A stretch of DNA of 64,000 nucleotides, taken from contig CAKZPA010000037.1 in the NCBI GenBank assembly GCA_937138415.1, positions 1 through 64,000 on the forward strand, in the 5' to 3' direction. Made by a program: the position numbers and the translations under genes. Positions 17,652 through 27,508 of this stretch are shown here, piece by piece; position 1 is the stretch's first letter; every line of letters starts with the position of its first letter. Below the pieces are notes generated by a model, which saw only the letters and a list, made by a program, of their open reading frames with translations, was not told the DNA's origin and searched no databases. The stretch is from an uncultured Nitrospiraceae bacterium. GTDB taxonomy: Bacteria > Nitrospirota > Thermodesulfovibrionia > Thermodesulfovibrionales > SM23-35.

Positions 17652-18971
17652 ATGTTCGAATCGCTCACTGAGAAATTAGAGTCGATATTTAAACGCCTCA
17701 AGGGGAAGGGTCTTCTCAAAGAGGAGGACGTCGATGTCGCTCTGAAAGAAATACGCCTCGCGCTCCTCGAGGCGGACGTCAATTTCAGGGTCGTCAAGGA
17801 TTTCATCCAGAAAATCCGGGAGAAGGCCGTCGGCAAGGAGGTCCTCGAAAGCCTCACCCCTGGTCAGCAGGTGATCAAAATTGTCAACGAGGAACTCTGT
17901 GAACTCCTCGGCAAGACGAACGCGAAAATATCTCTCGCCCCCAATCCGCCGACGATCATTATGATGGTTGGTCTCCACGGTTCCGGCAAAACGACGACGG
18001 CGGCAAAGCTTGCCCGCCTTTTCAAAAAGGAAGGAAGGAGGCCGATGCTCGTCGCTGCCGACCTTCAGCGTCCCGCAGCGATCGACCAGCTCATCGCATT
18101 GGGCGCTCAGATCGACGTCCCTGTCTTTCACGATAAGGCAGCGCGGAGCCCCGTCGAACTGTGCGCGGAGTCCGTGAAGAAAGCGAAGCTCGATGCCCGT
18201 GATGTCGTCATCCTCGACACCGCCGGCAGGCTGCACGTCGACGATTCGCTGATGGCGGAGTTGAGAGAGATCAGGGATCGCGTCGGTCCGAAGGAGGTCC
18301 TTTTTGTGGCGGATGCGATGACGGGACAGGATGCCGTCACGATAGCAAGGAACTTCGAGGAACGGATCGGGATCGACGGGATCATCCTCACGAAGATGGA
18401 CGGCGACGCGAGGGGTGGTGCGGCGATCTCCATTATTTCGGTGACGGGAAAGCCGATCAAGTTCATCGGGACGGGCGAAAAGATCGAGATGCTTGAACCG
18501 TTCTATCCCGACCGGATCGCGTCGAGGATCCTCGGCATGGGAGACGTGCTCACGCTCATAGAACAGGCCCAGAGAACCTTCGATCAGAAGGAGGCGGAGA
18601 AAATCCAGAAGACGATCATGGATGAGGCCTTCACGTTCGATGATCTCAGGGAGCAGCTGAGAAAGATGCGCAGCATGGGACCGCTCGAAAATCTCCTCGC
18701 GATGATTCCGGGGTTTCAGAAAATCAAGAACCTCGACATTGACGAACGCGAGTTGGTCAAGGTCGAAGCGATCATCAACTCTATGACAAAGAAGGAACGG
18801 CGAGACCACACGATCCTCAACGGGAGCCGTCGGAAGAGAATCGCGATAGGGAGCGGCACGACCGTGCCGGATGTGAACCGAGTGGTGAAGCAGTTCGTCG
18901 AGATCCGGAAGATGCTCAAGATGTTCAAGGGGAAGAAAGGATTGAGATTGCCGAAGGTCCTCCCCTTCTAA
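17652..18971 (+). CDS. ffh: Signal recognition particle protein Ffh
   Basis: A 439-residue SRP54-type GTPase: N domain (MFESLTEKLESIFKRLKGKG), G domain with GLHGSGKTTTAAKLA, DTAGRLHVD and TKMDGDARGG, and a methionine-rich M domain (LRKMRSMGPLENLLAMIPG) with the RNA-binding block RRKRIAIGSGTTV. It targets nascent membrane proteins to FtsY. Neither ftsY nor the 4.5S RNA was recognised in the window. The HAD gene follows after 12 bp. Confidence 0.96.
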   Translation: MFESLTEKLESIFKRLKGKGLLKEEDVDVALKEIRLALLEADVNFRVVKDFIQKIREKAVGKEVLESLTPGQQVIKIVNEELCELLGKTNAKISLAPNPPTIIMMVGLHGSGKTTTAAKLARLFKKEGRRPMLVAADLQRPAAIDQLIALGAQIDVPVFHDKAARSPVELCAESVKKAKLDARDVVILDTAGRLHVDDSLMAELREIRDRVGPKEVLFVADAMTGQDAVTIARNFEERIGIDGIILTKMDGDARGGAAISIISVTGKPIKFIGTGEKIEMLEPFYPDRIASRILGMGDVLTLIEQAQRTFDQKEAEKIQKTIMDEAFTFDDLREQLRKMRSMGPLENLLAMIPGFQKIKNLDIDERELVKVEAIINSMTKKERRDHTILNGSRRKRIAIGSGTTVPDVNRVVKQFVEIRKMLKMFKGKKGLRLPKVLPF

Positions 18972-18983
18972 CTCCCCGCCGCA

Positions 18984-19649
18984 ATGACCCATCGCATTCC
19001 TCTCGCCGAAATCGACGATGTCCTCCTCGACATGGATGGCACGCTCCTCGACAAGTACTTCGACGATTACTTCTGGGAACACCTCGTTCCTGAAAAGTAC
19101 GCGGTCAAACACCAGATGACGTTCGGCAGGGCGAAACAGGAGCTCATGGAGAAGTATCGGATCCACGAGGGGACGCTGCGGTGGACGGATCTCGACTTTT
19201 GGTCTCGCGAACTCAACCTCGACATCCCGGCGCTGAAAGAGCAAATCAAGCACCTCATAGAGGTGCACCCCCACGTCGAGGACTTTCTGAAACGCATGAA
19301 AAAGCTGAAGAAGAGGGTCTCCTTAGTGACGAATGCCCACTATAAATCGATCGACCTCAAATTCAGAAAGACGCGGATCGGAAAGTACTTCGATGCGGTG
19401 CTCTCTTCGTTCGATGCGGGATTTCCGAAGGAGAGTCTCGATTTTTGGTCCGTCGCCGAGCGACGAATCGGCTTCGATCCGCGCGGCACGCTCTTCATCG
19501 ATGACACCGAGGCGGTCCTGCGAACGGCAAGGGAGTACGGCATCAGATACCTGCTCTTCAAATCGCGGGCTAATTCGGCACTGCCACCCGGGACATCGGA
19601 GGAATTCGCGCACATCGCGGATTTCAGCGAACTCATGGATACCCTCTGA
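18984..19649 (+). CDS. HAD-family hydrolase (GMP/IMP nucleotidase YrfG-like)
   Basis: A 221-residue haloacid dehalogenase fold phosphatase. Motif I is LLDMDGTLLDKYF, motif II is LVTNAHYKS, motif III Lys is in FPKESLDFW, and motif IV is LFIDDTEAV. An alpha-helical cap lies between motifs I and II. Its layout resembles E. coli YrfG, which dephosphorylates GMP and IMP; specificity is inference. It lies 12 bp after ffh. Confidence 0.8.
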   Translation: MTHRIPLAEIDDVLLDMDGTLLDKYFDDYFWEHLVPEKYAVKHQMTFGRAKQELMEKYRIHEGTLRWTDLDFWSRELNLDIPALKEQIKHLIEVHPHVEDFLKRMKKLKKRVSLVTNAHYKSIDLKFRKTRIGKYFDAVLSSFDAGFPKESLDFWSVAERRIGFDPRGTLFIDDTEAVLRTAREYGIRYLLFKSRANSALPPGTSEEFAHIADFSELMDTL

Positions 19650-19659
19650 GGGAACGTTA

Positions 19660-19689
19660 TTGTCCTCCTTGCGGCCGATAGCGTAAACT
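19660..19689 (+). promoter_or_regulatory. Candidate promoter of the glucan phosphorylase gene
   Basis: TTGTCC (19660-19665) and TAAACT (19684-19689), spacer 18 nt. Nine nt separate the -10 from the ATG and no Shine-Dalgarno is visible. Confidence 0.4.
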
Positions 19690-19698
19690 ATTCCGTCC

Positions 19699-21417
19699 AT
19701 GAAAACAGCGTGTCCGATAGAGCTCACGAAAGAACCCAAGATCGCCTATTTTTCCATGGAAATAGGCATTCAGAACGACATACCCACCTACAGCGGCGGC
19801 CTCGGCGTTCTCGCCGGGGACACGATCAGAACGGCCGCTGACCTTCAGCTCCCGATGGTTGCGGTGACGCTCTTGACGAAGAAAGGGTACTTCATTCAGG
19901 AACTCGACGATGCCGGCAGACAGAGGGAGCACCCGTACTCCTGGGATCCCTCAAAGCACATGGTCCTGCTGCCGACGAGAGTTGCCGTGACCATCGAGGG
20001 TCGAGACGTTCTCGTGCAGGCCTGGCAGTATACGGTCACGAGTTTGACGCAGGGGTGCGTCCCCCTCTTTTTTCTCGACACGGACATCGAAGAAAACGCG
20101 CCCGAGGACCGGCAGATCACGCACTGCCTTTACGGGGGAGACGAGGCGTACCGCTTGAAGCAGGAGATCGTCCTCGGCATCGGAGGAGTGAGAATGCTCC
20201 ACGAACTCGGCTTCGAGATCAAGAAGTACCACATGAACGAGGGTCACTCGAGCCTCCTGACGCTCGAACTCCTCAACCGGTTCAAGCGGCCGATCGAAGA
20301 CGTGTGGGACGAGAAACTTGTGTGGGACGTCGAGCGCGTGAAAGATCTCTGCGTATTTACCACCCACACGCCGATCGAAGCGGGACACGACAGATTTTCG
20401 TACGATCTCGTCGTGAGAATCCTCGGCGAAATTGTGCCCCTCAAGGTGCTGAAGGAACTCGGCGGTGCGGACAGCCTCAACATGACGCGACTCGGCCTCA
20501 ATCTGAGCAAGTTCATCAACGGGGTCGCGAAGAAACACGGGGAGGTGTCGCGGAACATGTTCCCCGGCTACGAGATCAGCGCCATCACCAACGGCGTGCA
20601 TTCCTACACGTGGACGTGCGACAGCTTCAAGAGGTTGTACGACAAGTACCTACCGGGCTGGGCGAACGAGCCCGAACTTTTCGTCCGGGTAACCCGCATA
20701 CCAAAATCCGAAATCTGGGATGCCCACATGGAAGCGAAAAACGCCCTCCTCTCGTTCGTCCTCAGGACGGCCGGTGTCCGGATGGATCCCGACGTTCTCA
20801 CGATCGGCTTTGCGCGTCGGGCGACGGCGTACAAGCGCGCCGATCTGATTTTCTCTGACGTCGAAAGACTGCGACGGATCGGAAGCGGAAAAATTCAGAT
20901 CGTGTTCGCAGGGAAGGCTCACCCGAAGGATGACCTTGGGAAGAAACTGATCCAGAAGATCTTCTCGGTGCGGGAACGCCTCAAGGGTGTGATCACCATC
21001 GTCTACCTCACGAATTACGACATGAACATAGCGCTGACCATGGTGTCGGGCGTCGATCTCTGGTTGAACACGCCCTTGAGGCCGAGGGAGGCGTCAGGGA
21101 CGAGCGGAATGAAAGCGGTCCATAACGGCGTACCGAATTTCAGCGTCCTCGATGGGTGGTGGATCGAGGGTCATATCGAAGGGTGGACGGGCTGGTCGAT
21201 CGGACCCCATCCCGTCGAGACGTCCCTCGTCGAAAATGTCGACTCCCGGGACGCCGATGACCTCTACGATAAACTGGAACAGATCATTATCCCTCTGTAT
21301 TATGACAACAGACCGGCGTGGATAGAGATGATGCAGAACGCGATCGGCATGAACGCCTACTATTTCAATTCCCACCGCATGATGCGACGCTACGTCACCG
21401 AAGCATACATCCGGTGA
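19699..21417 (+). CDS. glgP: Alpha-glucan phosphorylase (GT35 family, short form)
   Basis: A 572-residue glycogen/alpha-glucan phosphorylase, releasing glucose-1-phosphate. Clear blocks are IAYFSMEIGIQNDIPTYSGGLG at the N-terminus (split when quoted), HMNEGHSSLL, GVHSYTW, FARRATAYKR and the PLP/phosphate end EASGTSGMKAVHNGVPN. It is far shorter than the ~800-residue E. coli enzyme and fits the compact phosphorylase subfamily. No other glycogen gene is nearby. Promoter is just upstream. Confidence 0.92.
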   Translation: MKTACPIELTKEPKIAYFSMEIGIQNDIPTYSGGLGVLAGDTIRTAADLQLPMVAVTLLTKKGYFIQELDDAGRQREHPYSWDPSKHMVLLPTRVAVTIEGRDVLVQAWQYTVTSLTQGCVPLFFLDTDIEENAPEDRQITHCLYGGDEAYRLKQEIVLGIGGVRMLHELGFEIKKYHMNEGHSSLLTLELLNRFKRPIEDVWDEKLVWDVERVKDLCVFTTHTPIEAGHDRFSYDLVVRILGEIVPLKVLKELGGADSLNMTRLGLNLSKFINGVAKKHGEVSRNMFPGYEISAITNGVHSYTWTCDSFKRLYDKYLPGWANEPELFVRVTRIPKSEIWDAHMEAKNALLSFVLRTAGVRMDPDVLTIGFARRATAYKRADLIFSDVERLRRIGSGKIQIVFAGKAHPKDDLGKKLIQKIFSVRERLKGVITIVYLTNYDMNIALTMVSGVDLWLNTPLRPREASGTSGMKAVHNGVPNFSVLDGWWIEGHIEGWTGWSIGPHPVETSLVENVDSRDADDLYDKLEQIIIPLYYDNRPAWIEMMQNAIGMNAYYFNSHRMMRRYVTEAYIR

Positions 21418-21504
21418 CGGAGAGCGAACCGTCATCGTTCTCGCACCATCTGCGCTCCTGAAAAGCGGTTCTCCGTCGGTTCCTTCGTGAATGGTGGGTT
21501 AGGT

Positions 21505-22761
21505 TCACTCGTCTTTCACTCTCCGCACATCCGCGCCGATCATCCTCAGCTTCTCTTCGATCATTTCGTATCCCCTGTCGAGATGGTAGATCCTCCGTAT
21601 CTCGGTCTCGCCCTTCGCCGCGAGCGCGGCGACGACGAGTGACGCGCTCGCGCGCAGGTCAGTCGCCATGAGCGGCGCACCGTGCAATCGGCCAACCCCC
21701 TTCACTGTCGCGATCCCGCCCTCAACCGTGATATCAGCGCCCATCCTCACGAGTTCTGCGACATGCATGAAACGGTTCTCGAAAACCGTTTCCTTGACGA
21801 TGCTCGTCCCCTCCGCGACTGCCATGAGCGCCATGAACTGCGCCTGCATATCGGTCGGGAAGCCGGGGTAAGGTATCGTCTTGACATTCGTCGATTTCGG
21901 TCTGGCCGGCCCGATCACGCGGACGCCCCCTTCCCCGCCGTGGAACTGTAGTCCGGCTTCCCCGAGTTTCATGACGACCGCATCGAGATGGTCCATCCTG
22001 CACTCTTTCAGGACGATGTCGCCACCCGTAATGCCGGCGACGGTCATGAAGGTGCCCGCCTCGATACGGTCGGGAATGATCGAATGTTCCAGTGGTTTCA
22101 GCTCGTTCACTCCCTCGATCTCGACGACGCTTTCTCCCGCTCCGCGTATCCTGGCGCCCATCGTCGCGAGCGCGTCCGCAAGGTCCACGACTTCAGGTTC
22201 GCGGGCAGCATTTTCGAGAACGGTCGTCCCCTTTGCGAGTGTCGCCGCCATCATGAGATTTTCCGTCCCCGTAACGGTCGGTGTGTCGAAGTAAATCGCT
22301 GCACCCTTCAGCCGACGAGTCCTCGCGACCACGTATCCCGCCTCGAGCTTCACCTCTGCCCCCAGTTTCTCCAAACCCATCAGGTGGAGATTGATCGGCC
22401 TCGCGCCGATGGCGCACCCGCCGGGAAGGGAGACCTTCGCACGACCGAACTTGGCGAGGAGCGGACCGAGGACGAGGATGGATGCGCGCATCGTTCGGAC
22501 GAGATCGTAGGGAGCCTCGAAGACGTTGATCCGTTCCGTGCTGATGAGCGCCTTGCTCCGCTCGTAGTGAAACCCCGCACCGAGATGCGCGAGGAGTCTG
22601 CCCATCGTCATGATGTCCCGCAAATGCGGCACCCTTCGGATTATCGATTCGCCGGACGCCAGGAGCGACGCCGCCATGATCGGCAGAGCGGCGTTCTTCG
22701 CGCCGCTGATCGCAACCTCTCCCCTGAGTTTCCGGCCTCCGCGTATGATCAGTTTATCCAT
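21505..22761 (-). CDS. murA: UDP-N-acetylglucosamine 1-carboxyvinyltransferase
   Basis: A 418-residue MurA, the first committed enzyme of peptidoglycan synthesis. The substrate lysine motif is [17 protein letters not shown]; the catalytic, fosfomycin-reactive Cys is present in [15 protein letters not shown] (residue ~115). [12 protein letters not shown] is another family block. Monocistronic, divergent from the MgtE-N/CBS gene. Confidence 0.97.
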   Translation of the reverse strand: MDKLIIRGGRKLRGEVAISGAKNAALPIMAASLLASGESIIRRVPHLRDIMTMGRLLAHLGAGFHYERSKALISTERINVFEAPYDLVRTMRASILVLGPLLAKFGRAKVSLPGGCAIGARPINLHLMGLEKLGAEVKLEAGYVVARTRRLKGAAIYFDTPTVTGTENLMMAATLAKGTTVLENAAREPEVVDLADALATMGARIRGAGESVVEIEGVNELKPLEHSIIPDRIEAGTFMTVAGITGGDIVLKECRMDHLDAVVMKLGEAGLQFHGGEGGVRVIGPARPKSTNVKTIPYPGFPTDMQAQFMALMAVAEGTSIVKETVFENRFMHVAELVRMGADITVEGGIATVKGVGRLHGAPLMATDLRASASLVVAALAAKGETEIRRIYHLDRGYEMIEEKLRMIGADVRRVKDE

Positions 22762-22917
22762 GCGACGACCTCGCCGTGCGTGCGTTCATTATACTATGGG
22801 CACGCGAAAATGACATCGAATGACGACGATTTCATGTTGCCCAAATAAATTTTCGTGCGCTATACTTAGACGCGACACATCCGATCTCAATTCCGTCACG
22901 TTCCGGAGAGCGAAGGT

Positions 22918-24180
22918 ATGCCCTTATTCGGTGAACTGTTCGTCAGCGAACTGCTCAAGAAACCCGTCCTCGACCCGCTGGGTGAGGAACTGGGAAAAGT
23001 GCGAGACATGATGATGATCAAGGGAGATCCCTTCCCGAAAGTATCCGGTCTCATCGTCGAGAAAAGACGGAAGAATTACGTCATGCCGTGGGAGGAACTG
23101 AACATATTCAACAAGAGGATCATCTCTGCGAAGATCTACGGCGACCGGCTCCGTCCCTACGATTACAACGAGACGGATCTCCTCATCGTGAGGGACATCT
23201 TCGACAAGCAGATCGTGGACGCGAACGGCGCGAAAGTGGTCAGAGTCAACGATGTGAAGCTCGAGGGATTCGATTCGGAAGCCATTCTCGTGGCTGTGGA
23301 TGTCGGTATGCGCGGCATCATGCGAAGGTTGGGCATAGAGCGAGGCGGCGAGGATATGCTGCGGCTTTTCAGGAAGCATCTCCCCTACAACCTCATCAGT
23401 TGGAACTACATCCAGCCGCTCGAGCCGAAGTTGACCACGATATCGCTCACTGTCCCGCGGCAGATGGTATCGGAGCTTCACCCGGCGGACATCGCGGACA
23501 TCATCAGTCAGGTCTCCCGCAAAGAAGGGGCGTCGCTCTTCAAGGAACTCGACGTCGAAACGGCCGCCGAAGCTCTCTCCGAATTGGAGCCGGACGTCCA
23601 GACGGCCATTATAACGACCATGGATACGCCGAGAGCCGCGGACATCATAGAGGAGATGCCTCCCGATGAAGCGGCGGATGTGCTGAGCGACCTTCCGGTC
23701 GATAAAGCCAAGGAGATCCTCGAGCAGATCGACAGGGATGACGCCGAGGACATCCAGGAGCTCCTCGGCCACGAGGAAGATACGGCGGGCGGTCTGATGA
23801 CGAACGAGTTTATTGCGTATCCGCCGGAACTGCTCGTCAGCGAAGCCCTTGAGCGGTTCAAGAAAGACGCCACGGAGGTCGAGGCTGTGTACTATCTCTA
23901 CGTCACCGATGCCGACGATAAAATCAAAGGCGTCGTATCCTTGCGCGACCTTCTCCTCGCGCCGCTCGATGCGAGACTCGCCGATATCATGAAGACGAAG
24001 CTCAAGATTGTCTCCCCCGATGCAGACGAAATCGAAGTCGCCGAAATCGTGTCGAAATACAACCTGGTGGCTATCCCCGTCGTCGACAACCAGGGATATT
24101 TGCTCGGCATCGTCACGGTCGATGACATCCTCGACCGTGTCCTCCCACCCACAGCAAAGCGGAAACGGAGGAAGGTGTGA
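22918..24180 (+). CDS. PRC-barrel-like + MgtE N-terminal + CBS-pair protein lacking a membrane domain
   Basis: A 420-residue soluble protein. Residues 1-85 resemble a PRC-barrel module (VLDPLGEELGKVRDM). Residues ~185-285 form the superhelical MgtE intracellular N domain (LHPADIADIISQVSRKEGAS, EEMPPDEAADVLSDL). Two CBS motifs follow (TAGGLMTNEFIAYPPELLV and the block ending VTVDDILDRVLPP). The Mg-channel membrane domain of MgtE is absent. Its stop overlaps the GTG start of the Nramp gene, so it probably gates or senses metal for that transporter (inference). Confidence 0.85.
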   Translation: MPLFGELFVSELLKKPVLDPLGEELGKVRDMMMIKGDPFPKVSGLIVEKRRKNYVMPWEELNIFNKRIISAKIYGDRLRPYDYNETDLLIVRDIFDKQIVDANGAKVVRVNDVKLEGFDSEAILVAVDVGMRGIMRRLGIERGGEDMLRLFRKHLPYNLISWNYIQPLEPKLTTISLTVPRQMVSELHPADIADIISQVSRKEGASLFKELDVETAAEALSELEPDVQTAIITTMDTPRAADIIEEMPPDEAADVLSDLPVDKAKEILEQIDRDDAEDIQELLGHEEDTAGGLMTNEFIAYPPELLVSEALERFKKDATEVEAVYYLYVTDADDKIKGVVSLRDLLLAPLDARLADIMKTKLKIVSPDADEIEVAEIVSKYNLVAIPVVDNQGYLLGIVTVDDILDRVLPPTAKRKRRKV

Positions 24181-25412
24181 GCCTCTGGCGACGATTCGTC
24201 ATTTTTCTGTCGATTATGGGTCCCGGCGTTATCACCGCAAATATCGACAACGACGCGAGCGGTATTACGACCTATTCCGTCTGCGGAGCGCGTTTCGGCT
24301 ATGCGCTCCTCTGGACCCTGATCCCGACCACGATCGCCCTCATCGTCATCCAGGAGATGGTTGCGAGGATGGGAGCGGTGACCGGAAAAGGACTTTCCGA
24401 TCTCATTCGGGAGCAGTACGGTGTCAGATCGACGTTCTACATGATGACCATTCTCTTCGTCGCGAACTTCGGCACGACCGTGGCGAACTTCGCCGGATGG
24501 GCAGCCAGCATGGAGATCCTCGGCTTCAGCAAGTACGTCATGGCGCCGCTCGGGGCTGTCTTCATCTGGTTCCTCGTTGTCCGGGGGAATTATCGCTCCG
24601 TCGAGCGCATTCTCCTCGCCGCCTGCCTTCTCTATTTCGGCTACGTCCTGTCGGGTATCATGGCGAAACCCGACTGGGGAGCCGTCTCCTCGGCGACGTT
24701 CGTGCCCCGCATCCAGTGGGACTCGGAGTACATCATCCTCTGCATCGCGATTATCGGCACGACGATCACGCCGTGGATGCAATTCTACCTGCAGTCATCG
24801 ATCGCCGAGAAAGGCATAAAAAAGGAAGACTACAAGGCATCCCGCCTCGATGTCTTCATCGGATGCAGCATTACAGATATCGTGTCGTTCTTCATCATCG
24901 TTACTTGTGCCACGACCCTCTTTCCGCTCGGCATCCGAATCAATGAAGCCCATGAAGCTGCGCTCGCTCTCAAACCGCTCGCGGGAGACTACGCGTTTCT
25001 CATTTTCGCCGTCTGTCTCGCGAATGCGTCGCTCCTCGGGGCGATTATCGTGCCGCTCGCAACCTCGTACTATATCTGTGAGGCGATGGGGTGGGAACGC
25101 GGCGTCAACAAGACATTCAGCGAGGCCCCTCAGTTCATGTGGATCTACACGTTCATGATCGTCACGGCAGTGATCGTCATCCTCATCCCGAAGGCACCGC
25201 TTGTCTTTCTGATGGTCCTCTCCTCGATTTTGAACGGAATTCTCCTCCCGTTCGTGCTCGTCTACGCGCTCTCACTCGTCAATGACAGAAAGATCATGGG
25301 CAATTACGTGAATTCGAAATTCTACAATGTCATATCGTGGGCGACGATCGGATCGATCGCCGCACTTGCTATCGTTTTCGTCTTTGCGGCGGCGCTACCG
25401 ATAGGGGACTGA
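24177..25412 (+). CDS. Nramp-family divalent metal transporter
   Basis: A 411-residue membrane protein with about eleven hydrophobic segments and Nramp-type architecture. The first helix break reads NIDNDASGITTY where classical Nramps have DPGN; the sixth-helix site reads TTITPWMQFY instead of MPH. This places it in the divergent Nramp-like group, whose ion may be other than Mn/Fe (for example Mg). It starts at GTG 24177, overlapping the upstream stop (GTGTGA), so the two genes are translationally coupled. mtnA follows after 1 bp. Confidence 0.87.
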   Translation: MSLWRRFVIFLSIMGPGVITANIDNDASGITTYSVCGARFGYALLWTLIPTTIALIVIQEMVARMGAVTGKGLSDLIREQYGVRSTFYMMTILFVANFGTTVANFAGWAASMEILGFSKYVMAPLGAVFIWFLVVRGNYRSVERILLAACLLYFGYVLSGIMAKPDWGAVSSATFVPRIQWDSEYIILCIAIIGTTITPWMQFYLQSSIAEKGIKKEDYKASRLDVFIGCSITDIVSFFIIVTCATTLFPLGIRINEAHEAALALKPLAGDYAFLIFAVCLANASLLGAIIVPLATSYYICEAMGWERGVNKTFSEAPQFMWIYTFMIVTAVIVILIPKAPLVFLMVLSSILNGILLPFVLVYALSLVNDRKIMGNYVNSKFYNVISWATIGSIAALAIVFVFAAALPIGD

Positions 25413-25413
25413 C

Positions 25414-26475
25414 ATGGTGCGTTCGATAGACTGGGTCGACGGGAAGGTCGTCATTCTCGATCAGACGAAGCTCCCGTTCGATGTGAGCTATATTCCGTGT
25501 GATGATTACCGTACGGTCGCGGAGTGCATTCGAACACTCCGCGTCCGCGGGGCTCCCGCGATCGGTATTGCGGCGGCGATGGGTATCGCTCTCGCCTGTC
25601 AAAACGTAACGGCACGAACCTATCGGCAGTTGCGCAGCGCGCTCGAACCAGTGTTCGGAGAGATGCTTTCGACTCGACCGACTGCCGTCAATATCCGCTG
25701 GGCTGTCGAGCGGATGAAACGGCTCCTCTCGAATCACCGTCACCTACCCGTAGAGGATCTGAAAGAACTCGCCATCGAGGAGTCTCGGCGGATACGCGAT
25801 GAAGATATCGCCGTGAACAGGGCGATCGGTCAATGGGGCGCCCAGTTTATCAAGGACGGGGATACCATTCTGACGCACTGCAACGCGGGCTCGCTCGCGA
25901 CCGGTGGTTACGGGACGGCGACGGCGCCGTTGCTCGTCGCCCGCGATCAGGGGAAGAGGATCCGGGTCATCGCGAGCGAGACGAGGCCGTTGCTCCAGGG
26001 AGCGCGTCTCACCGCTTGGGAACTCGCTCAGGAAGAAATCCCGGTGAGCATCGTCACGGACAATTCGGCGGGCTGGCTTCTCCACAGAGGGGAAATAGAC
26101 CTCGTCATCGTCGGGACGGATCGAACGGTCAGAAACGGAGATGTCGCAAACAAGATCGGGACCTACTCGCTCGCGGTCCTCTGCCGGGAAAACAAGGTCC
26201 CGTTCTACGTCGCGGCTCCGCTGAGCAGCATCGATTTCTCGATCCCGTCGGGCGAGCACATTCCCCTCGAGGAGAGAAGCCCCGAGGAAGTGACGACCGT
26301 CCTTGGACGCTGTCCCATCGCACCACCCGGGGTCCCTGCTCGGAACATCGCGTTCGACGTGACCCCCCACCGGTACATCACGGCGATCATCACCGAGCGG
26401 GGGGCGTTCCGACCGAAAGACATAAAGAAATTGGCGCGGAGCGTGCCCGTCGACGACATACGCATGAGGGCATGA
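25414..26475 (+). CDS. mtnA: S-methyl-5-thioribose-1-phosphate isomerase
   Basis: A 353-residue aldose-ketose isomerase of methionine salvage. The substrate-binding block VRGAPAIGIAAAMG, the catalytic Cys in LTHCNAGSLATGGYGTA, and the later VGTDR aspartate are visible. No other methionine salvage gene lies nearby. It begins 1 bp after the Nramp stop, so it belongs to the same transcript. Confidence 0.93.
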   Translation: MVRSIDWVDGKVVILDQTKLPFDVSYIPCDDYRTVAECIRTLRVRGAPAIGIAAAMGIALACQNVTARTYRQLRSALEPVFGEMLSTRPTAVNIRWAVERMKRLLSNHRHLPVEDLKELAIEESRRIRDEDIAVNRAIGQWGAQFIKDGDTILTHCNAGSLATGGYGTATAPLLVARDQGKRIRVIASETRPLLQGARLTAWELAQEEIPVSIVTDNSAGWLLHRGEIDLVIVGTDRTVRNGDVANKIGTYSLAVLCRENKVPFYVAAPLSSIDFSIPSGEHIPLEERSPEEVTTVLGRCPIAPPGVPARNIAFDVTPHRYITAIITERGAFRPKDIKKLARSVPVDDIRMRA

Positions 26476-26501
26476 GCACGGCTCCCGGACCGCCTCGTCG
26501 C

Positions 26502-26531
26502 TTGACATTCCCCAAAACGCTACACTACCAT
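26502..26531 (+). promoter_or_regulatory. Candidate promoter of the polyprenyl synthase gene
   Basis: TTGACA (26502-26507) and TACCAT (26526-26531), spacer 18 nt. The -10 ends 5 nt before the GTG start and no ribosome site is present. Confidence 0.45.
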
Positions 26532-26536
26532 TAACA

Positions 26537-27508
26537 GTGGATTTGGACGATATTTTCAAACAGTACGAGGCCGATCTCGGGAGCACGGAGGACCGGATAC
26601 GAGATCTCTTTCGGAGCTCCGCGTCGACGATCTCGCTTATCGGCAATCACATCCTCGATGGCGGCGGGAAGAGGCTGAGGCCGCTCATCCTCCTGCTCAG
26701 CGCGGAAATCGCGGGCTTCAGAGGGGACGCACGCCTGACGCTCGCGGCCATCGTCGAATCCATTCACACGGCATCTCTCCTCCACGACGACGTCGTCGAT
26801 GGCGCCGATATTCGCAGGGGAAAAATTCCTGCGCACAAGGTGTGGGGAAATCAGGTCGTTATCCTCGTCGGCGATTTTCTCTATTCGAATGCCCTCAGAC
26901 TTGCCGTCCAGCAGAAGAGCCAGCGCATCATGGAGGCTCTCTCGGATGCGACGACGCGAATGACCGAGGGGGAACTTCTCCAGCTGTCGCGCACGGGCGA
27001 TCCCGGCATCACCGAAGACGAGTACATGGCTATCATATCGGCCAAGACCGCGGCGCTGATTTCAGCCGCCTGCCGTATCGGCGCAATCCTCGGCTCGCTG
27101 CCGGAAGAGAAGGAATGCGCGCTCGCAACCTATGGGAAAAATGTGGGGATGGCATTCCAAATGACAGACGATATCCTCGACTACGTCGCGGACGAAGGCA
27201 GTCTCGGCAAACGGTTGGGGAAGGATCTGAGGGAAGGAAAGATAACGCTCCCGCTCATCCTCCTCCTCAAAACCGCCGACGCTTCCGAAAGAGAGGCGGT
27301 CAGGCAAATCGTCCAGAGCGGCTTTACGAAGACCGGCCTGAAACGCATTCTTCGTTTATTCGAGAGGTACGGTACCATCGGGCAGTCGCTCGAAAGGGCC
27401 CGGCAGCTCATCGAGAGCGCGAAGGATCAGCTCGCCGTCTTTCCGGATTCGCCCGCGAAGTATGCTCTCTCCCGGATCGCCGACTATTCCCTGTCGAGGA
27501 ACAGGTGA
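26537..27508 (+). CDS. Polyprenyl diphosphate synthase (octaprenyl type)
   Basis: A 323-residue trans-prenyltransferase that elongates isoprenoid chains, probably for the quinone side chain. The first Asp-rich motif is LLHDDVVDGADIRRG and the second is MTDDILDYVAD; GGKRLRP is the substrate-binding block. It begins at GTG 26537 with the conserved MDLDDIFKQYE. Product length cannot be read. AMMECR1 starts 0 bp after its stop. Confidence 0.92.
   Translation: MDLDDIFKQYEADLGSTEDRIRDLFRSSASTISLIGNHILDGGGKRLRPLILLLSAEIAGFRGDARLTLAAIVESIHTASLLHDDVVDGADIRRGKIPAHKVWGNQVVILVGDFLYSNALRLAVQQKSQRIMEALSDATTRMTEGELLQLSRTGDPGITEDEYMAIISAKTAALISAACRIGAILGSLPEEKECALATYGKNVGMAFQMTDDILDYVADEGSLGKRLGKDLREGKITLPLILLLKTADASEREAVRQIVQSGFTKTGLKRILRLFERYGTIGQSLERARQLIESAKDQLAVFPDSPAKYALSRIADYSLSRNR

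Noticed and set aside
17676-19274. 532-residue minus-strand ORF
   Set aside because: Antisense of ffh and the HAD gene.
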